Assembly (NCBI GenBank): GCA_947505245.1
Contig: CANNIZ010000007.1
Coordinates: 62,001-126,000 of the forward strand
Direction of reading: 5' to 3'
Origin: Pseudomonadota bacterium
Lineage (GTDB): Bacteria; Myxococcota_A; UBA796; GCA-2862545
Length of the DNA stretch: 64,000 bases
The notes beneath the pieces were generated by a model. It was not told the origin of the DNA. It made no database searches and worked only from the letters and a program-made list of their open reading frames with translations. Every line of letters begins with the position of its first letter. The first letter of the stretch is position 1. Positions 35,671-43,428 of the stretch are shown one piece after another. The position numbers were made by a program, and so were the translations under genes.

Positions 35671-36666
35671 CTATAGCGCCCGAAGGTACGCCACGGTCTG
35701 CCTCGTCCCTTCGGACATGGGCACCCGGATGTGGTAGCCGAGGTCGCGCTTCGCAGGCCCCATGTCGTACCAATGGCTGTACGCGAGGCCGCTCGCGAGG
35801 AACCGCGTCATTCGCGGCTCGCCCTTGAGCGGAAGCACTGAGTACGCAAACTCCATCACGCCGCCGAGCGCGCGCACGACCCCGAGCGAGAGCTGCCGCT
35901 TTGGACGCGGAACGCCGAGCTCGTCGAACAGCGCGCCGAGCCAGTCCCACAACACCACGGGCTCGTCGTTGCCGATGAAGTACGCCTTTCCGGCACACGC
36001 AGCGTCGGCTGACCCGAGCGCGTTCGCCGCGTCGAGGTGCGCCCACGCGGCGTTGTCCACGAACGTCATGTCGACCTTGTTCTTGCCAGTGCCGACGATC
36101 GGCAGCGCGCCGGCCTTCGCGCGGGTGACCACGCGCGGCAGCAGGTTCGTATCACCGGGGCCAAAGATCAGGTGCGGGCGCAGCGCGACGGTCGCGAAGC
36201 CCGGGCCGTTCGCCGCGAGCACGAGCTTCTCGGCTTCGGCTTTGGACTGCGGATACGGCGACTCGTAGGACGTCGCGTACGGCACGTCCTGACCGCCGTT
36301 CTCGATGTCGTGGTCATAGCCATGCACGGACGGGGTGCTCGTGTACACGAAGCGCTTCACGCCCTTCGCACGGCAGGCGTCGATCAGGTTCTGCGTGCCC
36401 GTCACGTTCGTCGCGCGGTACTCGGAGAGCGGGCCCCAGAACCCCGCCTTCGCCGCGACGTGGAACACGACGTCCACGCCCTCGAGCGCCGCCGGGATCG
36501 CGTCCTTGTCACAGAGATCGATCTGGAAGCCCTTGGCGCCAGTCTTCTCGACCTCGGGGTACTTGCCGCGTGCGAAGAACACGACCTCATGCCCCTGCTC
36601 GCGAAGCAGTTCGACCATTCGCTTGCCGAGGAACCCGCCGCCGCCCGTGACCAACGCCTTCATCAT
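35671..36666 (-). CDS. oleD: OleD, NAD(P)-dependent 2-alkyl-3-ketoalkanoate reductase
   Basis: This 331-residue short-chain dehydrogenase/epimerase-fold protein has the dinucleotide motif TGGGGFLGKR at the N-terminus and the Y-x-x-x-K catalytic pair in ESPYPQSKAEAEKL near residue 155. In long-chain olefin biosynthesis OleD reduces the beta-keto acid made by OleA to a beta-hydroxy acid. Assignment rests on the family plus its position as the last gene of oleABCD. The ATG overlaps the oleC stop by four bases; a second ATG follows directly. Confidence 0.85.
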   Translation of the reverse strand: MMKALVTGGGGFLGKRMVELLREQGHEVVFFARGKYPEVEKTGAKGFQIDLCDKDAIPAALEGVDVVFHVAAKAGFWGPLSEYRATNVTGTQNLIDACRAKGVKRFVYTSTPSVHGYDHDIENGGQDVPYATSYESPYPQSKAEAEKLVLAANGPGFATVALRPHLIFGPGDTNLLPRVVTRAKAGALPIVGTGKNKVDMTFVDNAAWAHLDAANALGSADAACAGKAYFIGNDEPVVLWDWLGALFDELGVPRPKRQLSLGVVRALGGVMEFAYSVLPLKGEPRMTRFLASGLAYSHWYDMGPAKRDLGYHIRVPMSEGTRQTVAYLRAL

Positions 36667-38315
36667 GCCTTCCCCGCGGGGACGAGCCCGCCGACGTTCT
36701 TCTCGGCCCACACCTTGAGCTCTTCGTTCTTGATCTTGCTGTTGTGGCGCGCGTCGGTCGGGAATGGGCCGAAGAACGGCACCGCGTGCTTGACGACACC
36801 CGCCCACCGCGTGCCGTCCGCCTTCGCGAGCACGACGCGCTCCCAGTCCGCCTCGAGCCTCGGCCGGACGCCGTTGAACTCGACGATCAGCACCGGACGC
36901 TCGGCGCCCCGCGGCCCGACCCCGACGACCGCGACGCGGCCCTGCAGGAGCGCGGCGTACAGCCCCTCGACGGGCACGTTCGGCACCATACCGTCGGCCG
37001 TCTCGATGCGGTGCGACTTGCGGCCGCAGAACCACAACCGGCCCTGTTCATCGACGTAGCCGAGGTCGCCGGAGCGGTGCATCACTACGCCGTCGGCGTC
37101 GCGCGTCTTTGACTTCGCGTTCGCCTCGGGCACGTCCTTGTACTCGGGGCTCGCGACGGGGCCCTTGATCACGACCTCACCGATCGTGCCTTGCGCGACG
37201 CGAAGCTCCTCGGACCACGTCGGCACCGCGTCCTCGGTCACCCGCATCACGCGGTACTCCATCTCCGGGTACGCGCGCCCGACGCAGTTCCCATCACCGG
37301 CTTCCGTGCGCGCCCACGTCTCGCCGAGCACCTCGGCGCTGTCGATCGACGCGACGGTGAGCGCCTCAGTCGCGCCATAGTTCACGCGTACCGTGCCGCC
37401 GGGAGCGAGCAGCGGCTGCAGACCGCGGTGGATCTCCGCGGGGATCGGCGCCACGCCCGTGAGCACGAGCTCCACGCTGTCGAGCCGCTTTCCGTGCTGC
37501 TGGCAGTACGCGATCAGCTTGCGCAGCACGACGGGCGACGCGAACACGCAGCGCGGGCGGTGCGCGTCGATCGCCGCGTAGATCTTCGCGGGGTCGGCCT
37601 TCGCGGGCTTGCTCATGTCCATGTCGGGCACCACGCTCTTCTCGCCGGCGGCGAGGTGGAACACGACGAACGGCGCGAACGTCTCCATCGAGCAGCGGCC
37701 CGGACCAAAGCCAAGATGCTTGATCATCAGCCGCGTCGCGCCCGCGAACGTGCCGTGCGTGAACGACACGCCCTTCGGCACCCCCGTCGAGCCCGACGTG
37801 AACACGATGAACGCCTCGTCGTCCGAGGTGAACTCGCCGACCTTGAACGTGTCGCCGAGCCCGTCCGCGAGCACGTCCGAGGTGGTCGTCCCAGGAAGGA
37901 TCAGCTTGGTGCCGTGCACGAACAGCAGCTCGGCCGACGCGAAGCTCGACTTCGTGAACAGGCGCACGAGGTGCACGAGCGGCAGCGCCACGACGACGCG
38001 CGGCTTGATGTGGGCAACACACGCGAGCACGTTCTTCAGCCCCATACCGGGGTCGATGACCGTCGGGATGGCGCCGAGCTTGAGCAGGCCGAGCAGCATC
38101 GCGTAGAACTCGAGCGACGGCTTGACGAGGAACAGCGTGCGATCCCCCCGCTTCACGCCTCGCTTTTCAAAGCCGCTCGCGTACCCGTCCGAGCGTCGGT
38201 TCAGCTCCGCGTACGTCCACGACGTCCAGTTCGCGCCGTCGGGGAACACGAGAGCGACGTCATCCGGGCGGATGGCTGCCTGCTCCTGGAAGTGGGCAGC
38301 GACGTTCGAGTTCAT
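36663..38315 (-). CDS. oleC: OleC, AMP-dependent beta-lactone synthetase
   Basis: This 550-residue ANL-superfamily enzyme has the P-loop FTSGSTGVPKG near residue 172 and the adenylation motif NYGATEALTV near residue 315. In the Ole pathway OleC uses ATP to close the beta-hydroxy acid into a beta-lactone. The length matches OleC. It lies between oleB and oleD on the minus strand. A general acyl-CoA ligase would look alike, but the complete four-gene context makes OleC the best call. Confidence 0.87.
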   Translation of the reverse strand: MNSNVAAHFQEQAAIRPDDVALVFPDGANWTSWTYAELNRRSDGYASGFEKRGVKRGDRTLFLVKPSLEFYAMLLGLLKLGAIPTVIDPGMGLKNVLACVAHIKPRVVVALPLVHLVRLFTKSSFASAELLFVHGTKLILPGTTTSDVLADGLGDTFKVGEFTSDDEAFIVFTSGSTGVPKGVSFTHGTFAGATRLMIKHLGFGPGRCSMETFAPFVVFHLAAGEKSVVPDMDMSKPAKADPAKIYAAIDAHRPRCVFASPVVLRKLIAYCQQHGKRLDSVELVLTGVAPIPAEIHRGLQPLLAPGGTVRVNYGATEALTVASIDSAEVLGETWARTEAGDGNCVGRAYPEMEYRVMRVTEDAVPTWSEELRVAQGTIGEVVIKGPVASPEYKDVPEANAKSKTRDADGVVMHRSGDLGYVDEQGRLWFCGRKSHRIETADGMVPNVPVEGLYAALLQGRVAVVGVGPRGAERPVLIVEFNGVRPRLEADWERVVLAKADGTRWAGVVKHAVPFFGPFPTDARHNSKIKNEELKVWAEKNVGGLVPAGKA

Positions 38316-38324
38316 CGGTGATCC

Positions 38325-39239
38325 TCAGGCGGACGCGAGCGGGTGGCGTGTCATGAAGTCGCGCAGGATCGGGACGATGCGGTCGTGCGCGTCCTCCACG
38401 ACCCAGTGGGAAGCGTCCTCGAACACGTGCACCTCGGCGTTCGGCAGCCGCTCCACGAAGCCCTTGCGGTACGCGGGCACGAAGCAGAAGTCCTGCTCAC
38501 CCCAGATGATGACGGACGGGAGCGCCGCGAATTTTCGCACGCCCTCACCCACGGAGAGGAAGTACGGCCGCGTCGGGTGGTCCTTCTCGAGCGGGATGTC
38601 CTGCACGAACCGCAGGTTCGCGACCCGGTTGGACCACGAGTCGTAGGGCGCCAGATACCCGTGCCCGACGCCGTCCTTGAACTTCGACCGGTCCGACGTC
38701 GCGCGGAACAGGCCCACGCGCACGAAGCCGTTCAGGCCACGAATCGCGAGCGCCCCGACGCCCGGGATGCGGCAGGCGCGGATCTCCCACGGGATCGGGC
38801 CCTCGAAGCAGCCGGTGTTGAAAATCACGAGCCGCGCGATGCGATCGGGCACCTTGAGCGCGGCGCCAAAGCCGATCGCCCCACCCCAGTCGTGGACGAC
38901 GAGGGTAATCCGTCGAAGATCGAGGGCCTCGATCAACGCGACGAGGTTGTTCACGTGGTCTTCGAGCCGGTACGTCCAGTCCGCCGGCTTGTCGGACAGC
39001 CCGCAGCCGAGGTGGTCCATCGCGACGCACCGGTTCGTCGACGCGAACTCGCCCACGAGGCGCCGCCAGTAGAACGACCACGTCGGGTTGCCGTGCACGA
39101 ACAACATCGGGTCGCCTTTCCCCTCGTCGAGGAAGTGCATCCGGTGGCCCGACGGCAGCGTCAGCATCTTGCCCGTGAACGGGTACAGGTGGCGAACATC
39201 AGCGGGGAGCCGATCTTCGGCGGTGGATGGCGTGATCAT
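38325..39239 (-). CDS. oleB: OleB, alpha/beta-hydrolase beta-lactone decarboxylase
   Basis: This 304-residue alpha/beta hydrolase of the haloalkane-dehalogenase branch has its nucleophile elbow at HDWGG (Asp117) and oxyanion segment FVHGNPTWSFYW near residue 48. OleB converts the beta-lactone to the cis-olefin with loss of CO2. Aspartate rather than serine at the elbow is as expected for OleB. It is a separate gene here, not fused to oleC as in some actinobacteria. Confidence 0.87.
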   Translation of the reverse strand: MITPSTAEDRLPADVRHLYPFTGKMLTLPSGHRMHFLDEGKGDPMLFVHGNPTWSFYWRRLVGEFASTNRCVAMDHLGCGLSDKPADWTYRLEDHVNNLVALIEALDLRRITLVVHDWGGAIGFGAALKVPDRIARLVIFNTGCFEGPIPWEIRACRIPGVGALAIRGLNGFVRVGLFRATSDRSKFKDGVGHGYLAPYDSWSNRVANLRFVQDIPLEKDHPTRPYFLSVGEGVRKFAALPSVIIWGEQDFCFVPAYRKGFVERLPNAEVHVFEDASHWVVEDAHDRIVPILRDFMTRHPLASA

Positions 39240-39273
39240 CGCGACTCCGGGGCGCCCAGGAAACTCAAGTCGA

Positions 39274-40293
39274 CTACCATCGAACGCTCATGATCGTGCA
39301 CGACAGGCCCGACCCGACGCCGTACATCGCGACGGTCTGGCCGGACTTCACGCGTCCCTGAGCTTCGGCGAGGCAAAGCGTGATCGGCATGCTCGCCGGC
39401 CCGCAGTTGCCGATGTACGGCAGCGTGACGACGGCCTTCTCAAGCGGCTGGCCGATGCGCTGGAACACGCCCGAGAAGTGGGCGAGGCTCACCTGGTGGC
39501 CGATCACCACGTCCACAGCGGCGGGATCTTCCCAGCCGAATTCGCGCACCGCGTACGGCCACGCCTCGCCCGCGAGCGCCACGCCGTGCACGAGCAGACC
39601 GTGTGCGTCGGCCTTCATCTCGGCGTACTGTGCCAGGCACAGGTTGTTGTGTTCGGGGGCGTTGCGGACGACCGCTCCCTGGACGAGGTGACCGGTCTTC
39701 GTGTGGTCCTTGCGACCGAGCACGAACGCGACCGAGCCGCACCCGAGCGTGAGCGCCGCGAAGTTGTCGCGGAACGTCTGGATGGTCGCCTCTGGCGCCG
39801 CGAGCCGCCGCAGCGTCGCCTCGACGCCCTCGCGCACCGACTCGCCGCAGACGACGAGCCCGTTCTCGACCTGGCCGAGCTCGATCATGTTCGCGAGCGT
39901 GATGATGCCGTTCAGGAAGCCGACACACGCGTTCGTGATGTCGAACGTCACCGCGTGGTGCCCGAGCCCGAGCTGGCCCGCGACCATCGCGGCCGTGGCA
40001 GGCTCGAGGTAGTCGCGCGAGACGGACGTGTTGATCAGCGCCTGCACGTCTCCGGGCGCCATGCCGGCCTTCGCGAGCGCGCGCTCGGCCGCGATCGTGG
40101 CCACCACCGACGGCAGCGTGCCGGGATCCCACCAGCGGCGCTCTTTGACGCCGGACAGCTTCTCGACCTGCCCGGGCGGCATGCCGAGGCGGCGCAGCGT
40201 GGCAGCGAACTGCCCCTCCATGGAGGCGCTGGTGACGACCTCGGCCGGGAGGACGTGGGCGATCGCTTCGATGGTGACGTTGTTCCAGCGCAT
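39274..40293 (-). CDS. oleA: OleA, thiolase-fold head-to-head fatty acyl condensing enzyme
   Basis: The ATG at 40293 gives 339 residues, as expected for the family. The thiolase-type triad is Cys123 in ITNACVGFLNG, His266 in VVIGHQVSLAH and Asn296 in YIGNCGPASMP. OleA joins two fatty acyl-CoA molecules head to head to a 2-alkyl-3-ketoalkanoate, the first step of long-chain olefin synthesis. Resemblance to FabH is family-wide; the oleBCD genes directly downstream decide the call. It is divergent from the rhomboid gene. Confidence 0.88.
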   Translation of the reverse strand: MRWNNVTIEAIAHVLPAEVVTSASMEGQFAATLRRLGMPPGQVEKLSGVKERRWWDPGTLPSVVATIAAERALAKAGMAPGDVQALINTSVSRDYLEPATAAMVAGQLGLGHHAVTFDITNACVGFLNGIITLANMIELGQVENGLVVCGESVREGVEATLRRLAAPEATIQTFRDNFAALTLGCGSVAFVLGRKDHTKTGHLVQGAVVRNAPEHNNLCLAQYAEMKADAHGLLVHGVALAGEAWPYAVREFGWEDPAAVDVVIGHQVSLAHFSGVFQRIGQPLEKAVVTLPYIGNCGPASMPITLCLAEAQGRVKSGQTVAMYGVGSGLSCTIMSVRW

Positions 40294-40367
40294 GGGGCAG
40301 CCCCGTAACGCATCCCGCGCCGTCGATCCGCTTGGCCGGCGAGCCAGTTCCACAGTACTCACCCCCA

Positions 40368-40970
40368 ATGACTCCGAAGCAAGCCCTGTGGGGGCTGATC
40401 AGCCTGAACGTCCTCGTCCATTTCGCGTGGCTCGCGTCGCTGCAGGACGACGCGCTCGCGACGTTCATGGACGAGAACTTCCTCGTGTCGTTCGCGCACC
40501 TCGCCCACTTCCGTATCTGGACGCTGGTGACGTCGGAGATCAGCCACGCCGATACGTCGCACCTGCTGTTCAACATGATCGCGCTGTGGGTGTTCGGGCG
40601 CGACACGGTCGAGATCCTCGGCGCCCGCAGGTTCCTCACGCTCTACGTGATCGGCGGCGTCCTCGCGTCCGTCGGACACGTGCTGGTGCAGATCGCCACG
40701 CTGTCGCCGTCACCGGCCCTGGGCGCGTCCGGCGCCGTGATGGCGATCTCGGTCGTGTTCGCCGTGCTGTTCCCCAGCCGCCGCCTGTTCGTCATGGGCG
40801 CCATCCCCGCGCCCGCCCCGATCGCGGTGGCCGGCTACGTGCTGCTCGATCTCATCGGACTCGCCGGCAAGAGCGACGGCATCGCCCACGGCGCGCACCT
40901 CGGGGGCGCCTTGTACGGGCTGTTGTACGGCCTGTACCTGCGCCGACGGTACGAGGTCCGCACGTCGTGA
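40368..40970 (+). CDS. rhomboid-family intramembrane serine protease
   Basis: This 200-residue protein has about six transmembrane helices. The catalytic serine is S121 in the LGASGAV motif and the partner histidine H177 in AHGAHLGG. The helix-2 oxyanion residues appear as SHLLFNM (H65, N69). Rhomboids cleave transmembrane substrates within the bilayer. A charged C-terminal RRRYE tail follows the last helix. The substrate is unknown. Confidence 0.85.
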   Translation: MTPKQALWGLISLNVLVHFAWLASLQDDALATFMDENFLVSFAHLAHFRIWTLVTSEISHADTSHLLFNMIALWVFGRDTVEILGARRFLTLYVIGGVLASVGHVLVQIATLSPSPALGASGAVMAISVVFAVLFPSRRLFVMGAIPAPAPIAVAGYVLLDLIGLAGKSDGIAHGAHLGGALYGLLYGLYLRRRYEVRTS

Positions 40971-41005
40971 GCCGTGGCGATATGCTGGCCGGTCGGAGGC
41001 GTTGA

Positions 41006-42290
41006 ATGCGCGCGAACTGCCCAATGTTGGTCCTGCTCCTCGCCGGTTGTGGCGGCGACCCCTACAAGGAGCTCGGAAGCGACCCGCTCGACGACGTCGT
41101 CGCTCGCAGACTCCGAGCCGCTCGTCCACGTAGGCGCGGCGCTGATCGACGGGGCCACCACCGCGGGCGATCTGGTCCGCGGCGAAGCGTTCTCGTGGGC
41201 CAACCCTCCCGACCCGGACGCGTTCTTCCAGACCCGCTACGAGCGCCACGTCGCCCTCCCAGCGCTCACCGGGACCCCGCGCGAGCTCCGCGTGCTCACG
41301 TACAACGTCGGCCTGCTGTCGCGCCGCTACGCGGTGTTCTCGAAGGTCGAGGTCCCCGAGATCGACGCCCGCCGCGCGATCGTCGGCGACACCGTATTCG
41401 CCGCCGGGTACGACGTCGTGTTCTTCCAGGAGGCGTGGGAGAAGGACGACCTCGCCGCGATCATCGCGAGCGGCGAAGCTGCCGGGTACAGCGTGTGGGG
41501 CGGCGACGGGAACAAGTTCCACAAGGAGACGGGCACCATCATCGCCGTCAAGAGCGAGCTGATCGGCGGCGAAGAGACGCGCGAGCAGGGCCAGTACGAG
41601 GCCCAGTGGGGTCTCGAGAATTTCCCCGGCCCCAACCTCAAGCGCGGGTGGCTCGAACGCAGCTTCCCGCTCGCGGACACCGGCATCACCGTCCACCTCT
41701 ACGATACGCATCCCACCGCCTTCGCCGACGAGTGGCAGGTGCGCAACCTTCAAGCGCGTGAGCTCGGGCTGAAGGTCGCGGCCGAGCCCGCCGAAGATCT
41801 CGTGCTGGTCGGCGGCGACCTGAACGCGGGCTGGTACTACGCGGGCGACACCTGGACCGACGCCGAAGGCACCGTGATCCCCGACTGGTTCGCGAACGCG
41901 ACGATGCTGCCGATCCTGCTTCACTACGGCGGCCTCGACGACGCGAAGAACGCGGCGAGCCCGAACGAGGACGTGCTGCTCGGGAACACCGTCCCGCGCG
42001 ACAACGGCGCGACCATGCTCGAAGAGCCGTTCGGCGACGCGACGTTCTGCACGAACACCGAGCCGACCACGTTCACGGCAACCGACTGCAACTCGCTGTA
42101 CTTCCGGAACTACGCGGGCACCGAATTCCCCGCCCGCCTCGACCAGATCCTGTACCGCGACGGCACCGGGCGCGTGCGGTTCGTCGATCAGGCGCTCGCG
42201 TTCGTCGAGCCGATGGACTTCGGCGACGCCGGCACGTTCGAGCTGTCCGACCACTACGGGGTCGAGGTCACGCTGCAGATCGGGGAGTAA
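41006..42290 (+). CDS. endonuclease/exonuclease/phosphatase-family lipoprotein, apparent frameshift near 41090-41105
   Basis: The N-terminal segment from the ATG at 41006 encodes an ideal lipoprotein signal (MLVLLLAGCGG, lipobox LAGC). The main domain lies in another frame, open from before 41100 to 42290. Translation must shift by one base near the GACGACGTCGTCGCTCG stretch at about 41090-41105. The body shows exonuclease/phosphatase features: LTYNVGLLS, VVFFQEAWEKD, DTHPTAFADEW, VLVGGDLNAG and the final DHYGVEV, resembling bacterial sphingomyelinase or nuclease-type enzymes on the surface. An assembly error or an inactivating mutation would both explain the shift. Confidence 0.7.
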
Positions 42291-42306
42291 CTACCGGCGT
42301 AGGACG

Positions 42307-43428
42307 TCAGCGGCCGCGCGGCTTGCCACCGCGCCCGTCGTCACCGTGGCCGTTGCCGCCCTGGTTGCCGCCTCCGCCAGAGCCACCGCTGCTGCCGCCC
42401 TGATTGCTGCCGCCGTGGTCGTTGCCGCCGTGATCGCCGCCGCCGTGGTCGTTGCCGCCGTGATCGCCGCCGCCGTGGTCGTTGCCGCCTTCGTGATCGC
42501 CGCCGCCATGATCGTCATGGTCGTGATCTTCTTCACCAGGGTCGTCGTTGTCGTCGTCGTGGTCATCGCCGCACTCGCGATGATCGTTGCGGTCTGCGTG
42601 TTCGTCCCTGTGGCAATCGCCGCCCGCTTCGAACTCGGACGCGGGGTGGGACGGCGGGTGGATGAATTCGCACTTCAATTTGGAGGCGTCGTTGGTGCCC
42701 CGCGAGTCGCATTCTTCGGCAAACAGCGGGTGGTGGGGTGGGACGCACTGCCCTCGCATCGCGATGCTGGGGACCTCACACGGCGGACCGGGTCGGTTTG
42801 CCTGGAACGTTCCGACCGGTATCGGCACGTCGAAGGCGAGGTCTTCGATCATCAAGTAGAATTCCCGTGAGGCACCCTTGTACCGACTAAGGAAGGCCTC
42901 GTGGAAAAGTGAAAGGCTAGTGGGAATACCCGTGCGCGCCGGTAGCGTGACGTACACTTCGGGACTGTTGCCGACGAAGGGCACGAAATGGAAGAACTTG
43001 GTATCGGAGTCCGCCTGACGTTGCGGCGGCGCCTCCTCAGCGACGCGGAAATCCGCGAATCGTCGCCTAGCCTGATCGAGAAGGTACGTCAGAGGGGGCT
43101 CGAGCGTGTCGGGCTCTGGCATCACCAGGTCGCGGCGCCCGTACCACCGATTGAAAGCGCTGTCCTCGTACACCTGCTGGCCGTCAAAGTAGTACCGCAC
43201 GTCCCCAGGCATGATGTCGACGGTCACCCGGCCGTCGGCTGCCGCATAGACCCAATAGTCCTGTTCGTTCTCGTACGCGCGCAGGTACGCGGTGTCGAAC
43301 GACTGCAGGTGGTCGAGCAACGGCCGCAGCGCGTCGGGCCGCGCGGCGCGCCCGGGGTAGGCGCCAAACACGAGGAGTCCGAGCGTTGCCGCCACCGTGC
43401 CGAGTGCGGCGAGCCGAGTCTTTGTCAT
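42307..43428 (-). CDS. secreted protein with His/Asp/Gly/Asn-rich repetitive tail
   Basis: The ATG at 43428 overlaps the upstream stop by four bases; an ATG 12 bases earlier is an alternative. It gives 373 residues. A signal peptide (ALGTVAATLGLLVFGAYPGRA) precedes a ~250-residue domain that was not recognised, with several cysteines near its end (GPPCEVPS, RGQCVPPHHP, AEECDSRG, LKCEFIHPP). The last ~110 residues are low complexity, built on D-H-G-G-[GN] units, with an acidic D/H-rich stretch first. Such tails can bind divalent metals, but that is inference. It follows the phase-variable peptidase in one transcription unit. Confidence 0.65.
   Translation of the reverse strand: MTKTRLAALGTVAATLGLLVFGAYPGRAARPDALRPLLDHLQSFDTAYLRAYENEQDYWVYAAADGRVTVDIMPGDVRYYFDGQQVYEDSAFNRWYGRRDLVMPEPDTLEPPLTYLLDQARRRFADFRVAEEAPPQRQADSDTKFFHFVPFVGNSPEVYVTLPARTGIPTSLSLFHEAFLSRYKGASREFYLMIEDLAFDVPIPVGTFQANRPGPPCEVPSIAMRGQCVPPHHPLFAEECDSRGTNDASKLKCEFIHPPSHPASEFEAGGDCHRDEHADRNDHRECGDDHDDDNDDPGEEDHDHDDHGGGDHEGGNDHGGGDHGGNDHGGGDHGGNDHGGSNQGGSSGGSGGGGNQGGNGHGDDGRGGKPRGR
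42421..42480 (-). repeat. 30-bp tandem repeat encoding the D-H-G-G tail
   Basis: Two exact 30-base copies (42421-42450 and 42451-42480), with degenerate copies on both sides, encode ten-residue units of Gly, Asp, His and Asn. The period is a multiple of three, so changes would alter tail length only. Confidence 0.75.

Noticed and set aside
42421-42480. CRISPR-like array or phase-variable repeat
   Set aside because: The units are contiguous with no spacers, in frame (30 bp), and encode the tail of a protein.
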